Assembly (NCBI RefSeq): GCF_003114815.1
Contig: NZ_BFAZ01000010.1
Coordinates: 62,001-126,000, forward strand
Length of the DNA: 64,000 nucleotides
Direction: 5' to 3'
Origin: Leptospira ellinghausenii
Lineage (GTDB): Bacteria > Spirochaetota > Leptospiria > Leptospirales > Leptospiraceae
Made by a program: the position numbers and the translations under genes. This document shows positions 1 to 7,779 of the stretch, in pieces (the stretch's first letter is position 1; every line of letters begins with the position of its first letter). Below the pieces are notes generated by a model. It worked only from the letters and a program-made list of their open reading frames with translations. It made no database searches and had not been told where the DNA came from.

Positions 1-1
1 C

Positions 2-307
2 AATGAATTGGTCCGAAATCAAGTCAGAGGTGCCGAGGACGTGACAAGCCTCATCGAAGTCACAAAAGATTTGGTGATGCAAGTAGAAGACTTATACGCA
101 GAAAAAGAAAATTCTGTGACGAATGCGATTGGGAATCCGTCAAATTCTATAGAGTCAGACTCCATTGAAGAACAAATCTCTGATTTATATGCGGAAAAGG
201 AAATGTTGTTAAAGGAAACAAAAACCCATTCTATTTCTGAGGTGATGGCACTCATCCGAGGAATGGAAGAACAACTCAACTCGATGTATTCAGAATACGA
301 AACATAA
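2..307 (+). CDS. C-terminal part of a coiled-coil protein (5' end outside window)
   Basis: The reading frame is open to the left edge of the window, so this is the 3' part of a longer gene; the TTG at position 8 is not needed as a start. The visible ~101 residues are charged and heptad-like, with the motif DLYAEKE occurring twice (about residues 29-35 and 60-66 from the TTG) and a related LNSMYSEYE near the end, which suggests a coiled coil with repeats. No catalytic motif is visible. The stop lies only 26 bp before the PYP gene, so the two are probably cotranscribed and this protein might be a partner or output of the photoreceptor. That link is inference from spacing. I do not recognise the family. 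Confidence 0.7.
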   Translation, partial: NELVRNQVRGAEDVTSLIEVTKDLVMQVEDLYAEKENSVTNAIGNPSNSIESDSIEEQISDLYAEKEMLLKETKTHSISEVMALIRGMEEQLNSMYSEYET

Positions 308-333
308 AACACATTCGAACAGGAACGAAATTA

Positions 334-705
334 ATGAGCAAATTTATTGACCCAAGCATTTTAGGTAAACTCGGATCCCTTAGCCAATCGGAAGCAGATG
401 CATACCCATTTGGAATTGTAAAGGTAGATGAATCAGGTAAAATTTTACTCTACAACAAATATGAATCAGAACTAGCCAATGTTCCCATTCAAACAGCGGT
501 AGGGAAAAACTTTTTCACTGAAGTAGCAATCTGTACCAATAACCGTATTTTTTATGGTAGGTTCAAAGAAGGGATGATCTCAGGTGATTTGGACATCGCT
601 TTCAATTATGTTTTTACTTACAAAATGAAGCCTACCAATGTGGTGATTCATTTGTATCATGACAAAGGTACAAACTCAAATTGGATCTTTGTAAAACTAA
701 GATAA
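334..705 (+). CDS. pyp: Photoactive yellow protein (PYP) homologue, blue-light sensor
   Basis: A 123-residue single PAS domain, almost the same length as the 125-residue Halorhodospira PYP. Aligned with a constant offset of two, the chromophore Cys69 is Cys67 (in AICTNN), Tyr42 is Tyr40, Glu46 is Glu44, and the GKNFF segment, FYG-FKEG segment, Tyr98 (Tyr96), Met100 (Met98) and the C-terminal W-FVK are present. Two pocket residues differ: Thr50 is Ala48 and Arg52 is Val50, so spectral tuning and photocycle rate may differ. In known PYPs p-coumaric acid is bound to the Cys as a thioester and a blue photon starts a trans-cis photocycle used in signalling. No output domain is fused. An AGGAA ribosome site precedes the ATG. 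The convergent neighbour is an AMP-forming ligase that could activate the chromophore. Confidence 0.9.
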   Translation: MSKFIDPSILGKLGSLSQSEADAYPFGIVKVDESGKILLYNKYESELANVPIQTAVGKNFFTEVAICTNNRIFYGRFKEGMISGDLDIAFNYVFTYKMKPTNVVIHLYHDKGTNSNWIFVKLR

Positions 706-729
706 AAAAGAATCCAATTGAATGAGAAC

Positions 730-764
730 ACTGGGGGAGGAACAAGTCTTTCCCCATCAGTTTT
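730..764 (+). terminator. Candidate terminator between pyp and the ligase gene
   Basis: An imperfect hairpin (ACTG then GGGGAGG pairing with TTTCCCC then CAGT, with a two-base bulge) is followed by TTTT. It lies between two convergent genes and its T-run runs into the stop codon of the minus-strand gene. The stem has bulges and G-T pairs, so confidence is moderate. Confidence 0.5.
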
Positions 765-2179
765 CATTCTAACAAGTAGAGTTTCTCCCTGACATATTCT
801 TCAAGCCCTGACAAACTGAATAAGTAACCAGTTTGTTTATCTTCTTCTGGAATTTGGTGCCCAATTTTTTTTTCCAATTTCAAAATGAGTTCACTAAAGA
901 GGATCGAATCCATCCCACAATCATAGATGAAATGTTGGTCTGGTTTTGGAACCGAACCCAAAATTGATTCTAGTATTTCAGGAATTGTGGTTTCCGAATT
1001 GATGTTTTGTATGTTTTTTCCCTTATCCTTTAGCGTTTGAAGCCTAAGGAATTCTTCATAACAAAAACTTGAGATTTTGGAATAATCAGTTTTCCCGTTT
1101 GGTAATTTTGGGATTTCGTTTTGTTTGACAATCACTCTTGGAACATGACTACTTGGGAGTTCACTCCGTAATGTCTGGTAGATAGTATCTATGGGAAGTA
1201 GAGAATCAGTAAATAACCCAATTGTATCACCTGTTTCATGATGTACTGGCACACAATAAAACTGACCTTCGAGTCCTAAACCAAGTATTTCTGATTCAAT
1301 TCGGTCCAATGACACTCGTTTCCCTTTGTGTTTGATAATACGGTCTTTCCTACCTAAAAGATAAAATCCGAGATCCGAATATTCTCCTAAATCCCCAGTC
1401 GCATAATATGAATTAGGAGGTAATATAGATAATACCCATTCACTGGCTTGTAAGGAATAATATTGTTTTGAAACAAATGGACTTTTGACTAAAAGTTCCT
1501 CGTTTTCCTCTACGGTTTGGAATTGAAATTCCAAATTTGGTAAAAATTGGAATCTGTTTTGCCTAAGTGGGTCACGGTAACCCATTCCGCCGGTTTCTGT
1601 AGACCCATAAATCTCTATGATTGAAATTTCTGTTTTTTCTCTGAGTTCCCGAGCGAGTGGGACTGGAAATTTCATCCCAGAAACAATGACTCGTTTTGGA
1701 AGTTGGTTCCCTTGTGATAACGCCAACTGTAACTGAGGGGCAGAAGTAATGCATAGAGTCGTTTGCGAAGCTGTGAATCCATCCCCAAAGACAATAGGAA
1801 TTCCTAATTGTTTTGGAAGTAAAAATCCCCAGAGAAGGCCGTAGAGATGGCAAAAGGGGACTTGGACTTGGATTTCCTTGGTCCCATGCAAGAATCTTTG
1901 GATTTCTCCCTCGATTGCCCAAACTTCAAGTTCTGATTGGATTTCATCCCACTCTTTCCATACTATTTTTGGGACTCCAGTGGATCCGGATGTCACCAAA
2001 CCAAACGATCGGTGGTTCGGTGATTCTAAGACTGGGAGCGGAAATTGTTGGAATTGAGTTTCTAACTTCGTTCCTTGCCAAAGAGGATCTACAAGGATCG
2101 GATGGTGGAACTCAAGGTCTTTGAAAAAATTGCCAGATAAAAAGTAATCTTTGTCAGCGAACCGTAAAAGAGAGGCCAT
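764..2179 (-). CDS. AMP-forming acyl/aryl ligase fused to an acyl-carrier-protein domain
   Basis: ANL-superfamily adenylating enzyme, 471 residues. Visible core motifs: the phosphate loop TSGSTGVPK (63-71), YGSTE (191-195), TGD (261-263), GRKDR (276-280) and the catalytic-lysine motif LPNGK (359-363). The adenylation part is only about 375 residues, shorter than plant-type 4-coumarate:CoA ligases. After a linker, residues ~395-471 look like a carrier domain with the phosphopantetheine motif DCGMDS (Ser425). The likely product is therefore an acyl thioester on its own carrier arm rather than, or as well as, free CoA. PYP gene clusters in other bacteria contain a p-hydroxycinnamoyl ligase; position next to pyp suggests the same job here, though the substrate cannot be read from the sequence. 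Alternatives are fatty-acid or amino-acid loading for another pathway. It lies 65 bp downstream of the LruC gene, separated by a strong terminator. Confidence 0.8.
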   Translation of the reverse strand: MASLLRFADKDYFLSGNFFKDLEFHHPILVDPLWQGTKLETQFQQFPLPVLESPNHRSFGLVTSGSTGVPKIVWKEWDEIQSELEVWAIEGEIQRFLHGTKEIQVQVPFCHLYGLLWGFLLPKQLGIPIVFGDGFTASQTTLCITSAPQLQLALSQGNQLPKRVIVSGMKFPVPLARELREKTEISIIEIYGSTETGGMGYRDPLRQNRFQFLPNLEFQFQTVEENEELLVKSPFVSKQYYSLQASEWVLSILPPNSYYATGDLGEYSDLGFYLLGRKDRIIKHKGKRVSLDRIESEILGLGLEGQFYCVPVHHETGDTIGLFTDSLLPIDTIYQTLRSELPSSHVPRVIVKQNEIPKLPNGKTDYSKISSFCYEEFLRLQTLKDKGKNIQNINSETTIPEILESILGSVPKPDQHFIYDCGMDSILFSELILKLEKKIGHQIPEEDKQTGYLFSLSGLEEYVREKLYLLE

Positions 2180-2180
2180 A

Positions 2181-2219
2181 AAACAAAAATCCTCCCCCCG
2201 TGGTTTCGGAGGAAGGATT
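2181..2219 (-). terminator. Rho-independent terminator after the LruC-type gene
   Basis: A 13-bp stem (2188-2200 with 2207-2219, two G-T pairs) with a six-base loop is followed on the minus strand by TTTTTGTTTT-like sequence. It separates the LruC-type gene from the ligase gene, whose start codon overlaps its tail end, so the ligase probably has low read-through or its own promoter. Confidence 0.8.
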
Positions 2220-2243
2220 TCTTTTGTTTAGGTAGAATTGTTT

Positions 2244-4007
2244 TTAAGCGGCTTTTGGATTTCCCATTTTCCGTTTCATGAGAAAACCTAACGCAGCTCC
2301 TACGACGATGAGACTTGCTGATACTTCAAATGCGTTCTTACGAACCGCTTTAATGAGGTAAGCAGTAAATCCATTGTCTGTGTAAAAATCACTTACTCTT
2401 ACTACATAGGATGGACGGTTTGGTGCAGGGATTTGGTCGATGTGTAAATACCAATCCTTATGAGCAACACCATTGGAGTTCATCCATGAGTTAAAGAAAA
2501 TGTAACCAGAAGTAGATGGTTTGCGAATGTCAGCACCTTCTGTTGGGTGGTTGAAAACACCTGGAACGATGATGGCCCAAGGGAAACCATTTTTGTCTAG
2601 GAAAGCGTCTTTTCCTTTTGCATCTTTGAAGTAACCTGGACGGAAAATTTGTCTGAAAACACCGTCAGTTTTTTGGTTGATTGCAAGGAAGTAGTTTAGG
2701 TGTCCCCCAACTAGGTTCTTAGTCGCATTCAAATCCACTGGTTCTTCGAAGGTAATCGTAACTTGTGCAGTGACCCCTCTTACAAAGTCATTGATTGTAA
2801 AAGTAGATCCAGCTGCCGGAGCATTTTTCTTTCCAAACAATGTTTTATCAGAACTTGGGAGGATTAATACTCCACGTTTGAGTTGTGCAGGTGTTAATGT
2901 TCCACCTGTGCAATCACCTGCAGTATTGGCAGTGTATTTAGGAGCAGAAGCACAACCATTCCATGGGTTTCCACTTCCATCTAAGTAACTGATTTGAACA
3001 GTTGCATTTGTTGGAACATCAAGTGAAAGTCTCAATTCATGATTGTAACCTGCACCCTTTGCAACATGTGTATAAGTTCCACGAATAATTTTGACTTTGT
3101 TAGTCGGTGTTTTGTCCATCTCAGTACTGAAAACAGTTGAGTGGTCATTTAAGTCCGCATCCCCAGCAGAAGGGAACATGTCCTCAAATGCTATTGTATA
3201 ACGTCCAGATCTTGCAATGGTTGCTAAACTTGGATCATCTGGGAATTCGTCAAAATTATTGGCAATTCCATCACAATCAGAGTCAACCGATTGCACACAA
3301 CCATTCACTGGTTGGAAATTGGTAGCGTCTACATTGATCACAGGTGCAACCACAACAGTGCCTTCTGAATTGGAGCCAGTTGCTGGTTGTTGTACAGGAG
3401 CTGATCCCACGATTTCCACAACTTCCCCTGTTGTTGGGTTCACACCGACAACACTGATATCAACAGAGACTACTGTAGGAGGAACACTGATTGGAATGGT
3501 AACTGAACCATTTCCGTCTGTAGTTCCGACTCCTACAACATTTGGTTCCCCTGTTGTAATGGATTCCGTCACAGTGACAGGAGCGTTGGTCACAGGACCA
3601 GCCTCATTCACAATCACAACTGTAACAGGAACAGTAATATTTGTTTCAAAATTAAAATCTCCACCATTGGTTTGGTCAACCACAGTCGTTGTAGTTTCAT
3701 TATTAACGGTTGTCGGTCCAGGTGTTGGAGCCGCTGGAGTTGGTGTTGGAGTGACTACGGAAGGAGTTTCGGAATTACCAGTATCACCCGTGTTTGTATT
3801 GGTATCAGGAGATGTCACTTGGCTTGGATCTGTTGTTTCCAATCCTACTACAGTAAATGTTCCATCACCATCATTTGCGGAAGCCGTTGTGGCCTGTGTG
3901 GTTCCGTCGCCGAGCCCTAAAAAGGGGAGAAGTAACATTCCTTTTTTCTTATTGGAGCAATCCAGAAGAAAGAGTGGAAGCACCAAAAGAATGATCCATC
4001 GATTCAT
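2244..4007 (-). CDS. LruC-domain lipoprotein
   Basis: 587 residues. A short signal peptide ends in LLDC (Cys17), so a lipoprotein is expected. Residues ~35-130 are a low-complexity Thr/Pro/Ser linker, followed by an Ig-like region and then an acidic calcium-type motif DSDCDGIANNFDEFPDDP (about 243-260). The rest matches the LruC domain: FEDMFPSAGDADLND is the family's acidic hallmark. LruC is known in Leptospira as an envelope lipoprotein recognised in equine recurrent uveitis sera. The extreme C-terminus carries a hydrophobic segment ending in FLMKRKMGNPKAA, like a membrane or sorting anchor, which is odd for a protein already lipidated at the N-terminus. It has its own terminator, so it is probably monocistronic. 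Confidence 0.8.
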   Translation of the reverse strand: MNRWIILLVLPLFLLDCSNKKKGMLLLPFLGLGDGTTQATTASANDGDGTFTVVGLETTDPSQVTSPDTNTNTGDTGNSETPSVVTPTPTPAAPTPGPTTVNNETTTTVVDQTNGGDFNFETNITVPVTVVIVNEAGPVTNAPVTVTESITTGEPNVVGVGTTDGNGSVTIPISVPPTVVSVDISVVGVNPTTGEVVEIVGSAPVQQPATGSNSEGTVVVAPVINVDATNFQPVNGCVQSVDSDCDGIANNFDEFPDDPSLATIARSGRYTIAFEDMFPSAGDADLNDHSTVFSTEMDKTPTNKVKIIRGTYTHVAKGAGYNHELRLSLDVPTNATVQISYLDGSGNPWNGCASAPKYTANTAGDCTGGTLTPAQLKRGVLILPSSDKTLFGKKNAPAAGSTFTINDFVRGVTAQVTITFEEPVDLNATKNLVGGHLNYFLAINQKTDGVFRQIFRPGYFKDAKGKDAFLDKNGFPWAIIVPGVFNHPTEGADIRKPSTSGYIFFNSWMNSNGVAHKDWYLHIDQIPAPNRPSYVVRVSDFYTDNGFTAYLIKAVRKNAFEVSASLIVVGAALGFLMKRKMGNPKAA

Positions 4008-4122
4008 ATTTTTTTCCTACCTGTATAGGGGATTAAACGACAAATATTGAAAATAATCAACGCTTTTGCAAAAAAATTTAGGGAAATCCATGGGATTTCT
4101 GGGTAGAAGTACGAACAGAGAT

Positions 4123-4149
4123 CAAAAAAAAGGACAATTTTTGAAATTG
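4123..4149 (-). terminator. Candidate terminator after ubiE
   Basis: A weak AT-rich stem (CAATTT/AAATTG with a three-base loop) is followed on the minus strand by TCC and a run of eight T. It sits 26 bp beyond the ubiE stop, where a terminator is expected. Confidence 0.45.
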
Positions 4150-4175
4150 ATCAGACATAATTGCTTAAAAAAACA

Positions 4176-4907
4176 TCATTTCCCTTTTTTTGCAATATGA
4201 GCAACCGCATTTCCAAATACAAAATTCTGGAAACGGACATTGGTAAATCCAACCTCTTTTAGGATGAGAGAAAGTGTTTCTTGGTCGGGGTAAAGTTTGG
4301 AAGAATGGGGGAGGTAATCAAACATTTCATTTTGTTTCCCATACAACAAATACCCAAATAAAGGAACGATTTTAAAAAAGTAAAAATCAGCAAAGAATTT
4401 CAGGAATTTCGGTCTCACACGACCAACATCCAAATTGACATACACTCCATCCTTCTTTAACACTCGTTTGATCTCAAAAAGGCATTTTTTTAAATCAGAA
4501 ACATTCCTAAGGCCAAAACCCATGGTTACAATATCAAAACTCCCTTCGGGAAATTGTTTGAGGTCCATGGCATCACCTACAAGGAGTTGGACCTGTGTTT
4601 TCCCTTCTACTTTCGGAAAGGCATAGGATAACATCTGTTCTGAAAAATCGAGTCCAACCACCCTTTGAAGATGGGGATCCAAGGATAACCGATACGTGAT
4701 ATCACCTGTACCACAACATAGATCCAAAGCAGATGTTGCATGAGGGACCTCCTTTTTTGCTTCTTTGACAACCCAATCCTTCCAGATTCGGTGTAGGAAA
4801 AAACTATTCCAATCATTGAATCTGTCGTAAGCTCTCGCGATTCCATCAAAGTTCTTTCTTACATATTCGGGTTTCTTTTCTTGGGAAGGCAGTTTGTATT
4901 GGTTCAT
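4176..4907 (-). CDS. ubiE: Ubiquinone/menaquinone biosynthesis C-methyltransferase
   Basis: 243 residues from the ATG at 4907 (an ATG at 4925 would add six residues). The SAM-binding motif ALDLCCGTGDITYRL, the post-I motif VVGLDFSEQM and the GFGLRNVSD block are those of UbiE/MenG, which methylates demethylmenaquinone or the ubiquinone intermediate. Leptospira uses menaquinone, so the MenG role is likely. The frame stays open upstream for another ~140 codons, but that stretch lies opposite exbB and has no methyltransferase features, so I reject it. Only 16 bp separates this start codon from the exbB start codon on the other strand, so each promoter must lie within the other gene's start region. 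Confidence 0.9.
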   Translation of the reverse strand: MNQYKLPSQEKKPEYVRKNFDGIARAYDRFNDWNSFFLHRIWKDWVVKEAKKEVPHATSALDLCCGTGDITYRLSLDPHLQRVVGLDFSEQMLSYAFPKVEGKTQVQLLVGDAMDLKQFPEGSFDIVTMGFGLRNVSDLKKCLFEIKRVLKKDGVYVNLDVGRVRPKFLKFFADFYFFKIVPLFGYLLYGKQNEMFDYLPHSSKLYPDQETLSLILKEVGFTNVRFQNFVFGNAVAHIAKKGK

Positions 4908-4923
4908 AGAGGTCGATACATCC

Positions 4924-5388
4924 ATGAATTGGACATTTTCAATTCCCGCAATTTTGATTTTTATTCTTCTTTTAGCTTTTTCGATGATTTCTTTGGCTTC
5001 TTTTTTGCGTTTGTTCTTTGGATTTCGAAAATTGGAAGAAAAGGAAACAAGAATGAAATGTTTCCCCAAAGTACCATCTGAAGACGAATTGGATTTGTTT
5101 TTTTCTCCATTAGAACGAACAACCCATTGGTTCCCAACCATTGCTTCCTTAGCCATGTTACTTGGTTTGCTTGGAACAGTGATTGGGATAAACACTGCCT
5201 TCGGAGAAATGGAAGCCCAAAAAAAGGTAAGTTTGGAAGTTTTGGCAGGTGGAATCAAAGATGCTTTGAATACCACGATAGCTGGGTTACTAGTCGCTAT
5301 TCCTTCCTTGTTTTTCCATCGAATCATCGAAAATAAAATTCAATATTTATCTGAACTTTTCGCAAAAGACCATACCAAAACAGAATGA
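4924..5388 (+). CDS. exbB: ExbB/TolQ/MotA-family proton channel protein
   Basis: 154 residues from ATG 4924, which has AGAGG at 4908-4912; an upstream TTG at 4894 would lie inside ubiE and is rejected. One N-terminal membrane helix (about 8-35) is followed by the family core with two more helices: SLAMLLGLLGTVIGINTAF and the ALNTTIAGLLVAIPS segment. ExbB with ExbD uses the proton gradient to energise outer-membrane transport or envelope work. At 154 residues it is shorter than the usual ~240, mostly by a reduced cytoplasmic loop. Its stop overlaps the exbD start in ATGA, so the two are translationally coupled. No tonB or tolA gene follows, so the partner is elsewhere. Confidence 0.88.
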   Translation: MNWTFSIPAILIFILLLAFSMISLASFLRLFFGFRKLEEKETRMKCFPKVPSEDELDLFFSPLERTTHWFPTIASLAMLLGLLGTVIGINTAFGEMEAQKKVSLEVLAGGIKDALNTTIAGLLVAIPSLFFHRIIENKIQYLSELFAKDHTKTE

Positions 5389-5780
5389 AACTCAGAAAAC
5401 CGAAACAAGAATCAGGTATTGATATTAGCAGTTTGATTGATGTTTTGTTTATCCTTTTAATCTTTTTAATGTTAGCCGTTCGATTCTCAGAACCTACTTC
5501 TTCCATCTCATTGGATTTACCTAAATCAAAAACAGAAAGTATTGGAAATGAAACGTATGCTTTCAAAATTCAAATCAAAACCAATGGTGATTTATATAAA
5601 AATGATACTAAAATGGATATGGATACATTCGTAAAAACTTTAGAGAACAATCCTGATCCAAACAAAACTGTAAGTTTAGAAGTAGACCAACACTTAGAAT
5701 TTGGAATCTTTGTAACAGTCACAGACATTTTAAAACAAAAAAATTACCAGAAAATAGAGATCAAAACGGAAAAACAGTAA
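5385..5780 (+). CDS. exbD: ExbD/TolR-family biopolymer transport protein
   Basis: 131 residues with the usual layout: short cytoplasmic start, a single membrane helix at about 15-33 containing the functional aspartate (SLIDVLFILLIFLML), then a periplasmic domain of about 95 residues. The Asp is the residue known to take part in proton flow in ExbD/TolR. It overlaps exbB by four bases and is the last gene of this two-gene unit; it converges on the histidine-kinase operon with a four-base gap. Confidence 0.88.
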   Translation: MKLRKPKQESGIDISSLIDVLFILLIFLMLAVRFSEPTSSISLDLPKSKTESIGNETYAFKIQIKTNGDLYKNDTKMDMDTFVKTLENNPDPNKTVSLEVDQHLEFGIFVTVTDILKQKNYQKIEIKTEKQ

Positions 5781-5784
5781 CCCT

Positions 5785-7779
5785 TTAAAGGGAAGATGAT
5801 TGAACCAAATCGATTAAAAATTTGTATCGTTTGTTCTTCACTTTTTCGAGTAAAATTGTTTTCCCTTTTGCTTCTGAAGGGATTTTACCAAGTAGTTGTA
5901 ATAATTGGCCGAAATTTTGGATTTTGATCAGCTGTAAAATTTCGTGTTTGAATTGATTGTCTTCTGAATTTAAAAAGTCCTGCACAAATTCTTTTTCCTT
6001 TTCGTCTACCTTTGTGATATGCCAAACTTCTTTAGAATTTGTAGGGCCAATTTTTGATTTTTGAATGAGATCATTTGGGATTTCCATTAATCGTAGAAGA
6101 GGTAATTCAAATACAAATGTTGAACCTATGTTCAATTCACTGTCTACTTGGATAGTGCCACCCAAAAAATCGACTAATTGATGTGATATGGAGAGTCCAA
6201 GTCCTGTCCCTTCTTGGTAGGAACTCCCTTGTTCTGTTTGTTGGAAAGCTTCAAAAATAGAATGGAGTTGGTCTTTAGGGATTCCAATTCCAGAGTCTTT
6301 GACGGTAAAACAAACCAAATCAATATTAGGTTCCAATCCATGTTTAATTTGGATTTCCAAATTCACAAATCCTTGGTTTGTAAATTTTAATGAATTTGCG
6401 AGTAAATTGACTAATATTTGTCTAATTTTTTGTAGGTCTGCTTCATAAAATCGATTTTCTATCGTTTCTGGTTTTAGTAGTTCAAAATGAATTTGTTTTT
6501 CAGCAAATCGATACGAAAACATTGAAAACAATGTGTCCCAAAGTTGCACTAAAGAAAATTTTTCTCTAGTCTCTGTCATCTTACCTGCTTCTATTTTAGA
6601 AAGATCTAATATATCATTGATCATTCCTAATAAATGTACACCATTTTCGTATAAAGAATTAACATACCCTTTTAAGTGTTCAGGTAAATTTGGATCCTTT
6701 TCTAATATTTGTGAGAACCCTATCACTGCATGTAATGGTGTTCGAAGTTCATGTGTGATTTTAGAAAAAAATACCGATTTTGATTGGTTTGCTTTGATGG
6801 CTGCTTTAACAGCTTTTTGGAGTCGTATGTTTTGGAGCTGAATTTTTTGAGAATAATCATTTAGTTTATCTTCCGCGAGTTTCCGGTCGGTGATATCAAA
6901 AACGGTGGATTTGCTAATTACAAAATTCCCATTTTTATCATACGTTGGAATAGAATTTAAACTTACAAAAAAGGTGGATTTATCCTTTCTAACAAACTCT
7001 AATTCAACTCCCGTTAATGTCTCATGAGGGAACGAATGAATGATTTGTTGGAATTTTTCGAAACTACTAGATGTTAGCAAATCATTGATTCGAAAGTTGC
7101 CGACAATTTCTTCTCTTGAATATCCCAACCAATCCAATTCAGTATCATTGATTGATACTAAAATATTATCTTTGTCGAGAGAGTGATAACCACAAGGAGC
7201 ATTGTTATATAAATCCAAAATCCGTTCATAGGATTTCATCAAGTTCTCTTCGGCAATCTTTCTGTTTGTGATATCAATTCCAATCGATAATACTTCGTGC
7301 GGATAACCAAATTCATTTTTTAAAATACGATTGGACCAAGTAACAGTCCGTTTATCATCTAATCCTACATAGACATCAAATTCCTGGCGAATGTTTTGCT
7401 CTGGACGATGAAAGATGTTCCATAATAATGATTTGATTTCATTTGATTTTTCAAATGGTATCCGAAACAAATCTAAAACTAAGTCTTTTCCTTCTGCCTT
7501 GTCTTTTGCCATTTGAAAAAATTCTTCAGCATAGGGATTTACTGAATGAATACGGAAATCAGGACTCCAACGAATGATGATAGAGTTTGCAGTATCATAA
7601 ATATCTTGGTATTGTTTTTCTTTTTCACGAATGACTCTTTCAATTTCCTTTGCATTGATTAAATTTTTTTGGAATAATATTTTCCTTAGTTTTTTCTCTC
7701 GCCTGTATGCATTATGATAGAAGTATGCAAAATACAAAAGAGTTGAAGCAATTCCAATGGATATGATTTGCTCTATCAT
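5785..7779 (-). CDS. PAS-PAS sensor histidine kinase
   Basis: 664 residues. One N-terminal membrane helix (~5-22) with no periplasmic domain, then a coiled linker, PAS domain 1 (~55-170), PAS domain 2 (~185-300), the HisKA domain with the H-box SKITHELRTPLH (His343), and a full HATPase domain with N, G1 (DSGIGIP) and G2 (GTGLGLSI) boxes. A ~90-residue C-terminal tail rich in charged residues follows the ATPase domain and resembles no receiver. It starts within the last codons of the upstream receiver-PP2C gene (four-base overlap), so kinase and regulator are coupled. The receiver-phosphatase is its likely phosphotransfer partner. The signal sensed is unknown. Confidence 0.88.
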   Translation of the reverse strand: MIEQIISIGIASTLLYFAYFYHNAYRREKKLRKILFQKNLINAKEIERVIREKEKQYQDIYDTANSIIIRWSPDFRIHSVNPYAEEFFQMAKDKAEGKDLVLDLFRIPFEKSNEIKSLLWNIFHRPEQNIRQEFDVYVGLDDKRTVTWSNRILKNEFGYPHEVLSIGIDITNRKIAEENLMKSYERILDLYNNAPCGYHSLDKDNILVSINDTELDWLGYSREEIVGNFRINDLLTSSSFEKFQQIIHSFPHETLTGVELEFVRKDKSTFFVSLNSIPTYDKNGNFVISKSTVFDITDRKLAEDKLNDYSQKIQLQNIRLQKAVKAAIKANQSKSVFFSKITHELRTPLHAVIGFSQILEKDPNLPEHLKGYVNSLYENGVHLLGMINDILDLSKIEAGKMTETREKFSLVQLWDTLFSMFSYRFAEKQIHFELLKPETIENRFYEADLQKIRQILVNLLANSLKFTNQGFVNLEIQIKHGLEPNIDLVCFTVKDSGIGIPKDQLHSIFEAFQQTEQGSSYQEGTGLGLSISHQLVDFLGGTIQVDSELNIGSTFVFELPLLRLMEIPNDLIQKSKIGPTNSKEVWHITKVDEKEKEFVQDFLNSEDNQFKHEILQLIKIQNFGQLLQLLGKIPSEAKGKTILLEKVKNKRYKFLIDLVQSSSL

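Noticed and set aside
3217..4050. Long open frame (277 codons) on the plus strand opposite the LruC-type gene
   Set aside because: It mirrors the Thr/Pro/Ser/Val-rich linker and follows its base composition; no start signal, no family motifs, and the minus-strand protein is clearly real.
4908..5327. Upstream extension of the ubiE frame
   Set aside because: The stretch is antisense to exbB and lacks methyltransferase features; a good UbiE N-terminus begins at 4907.
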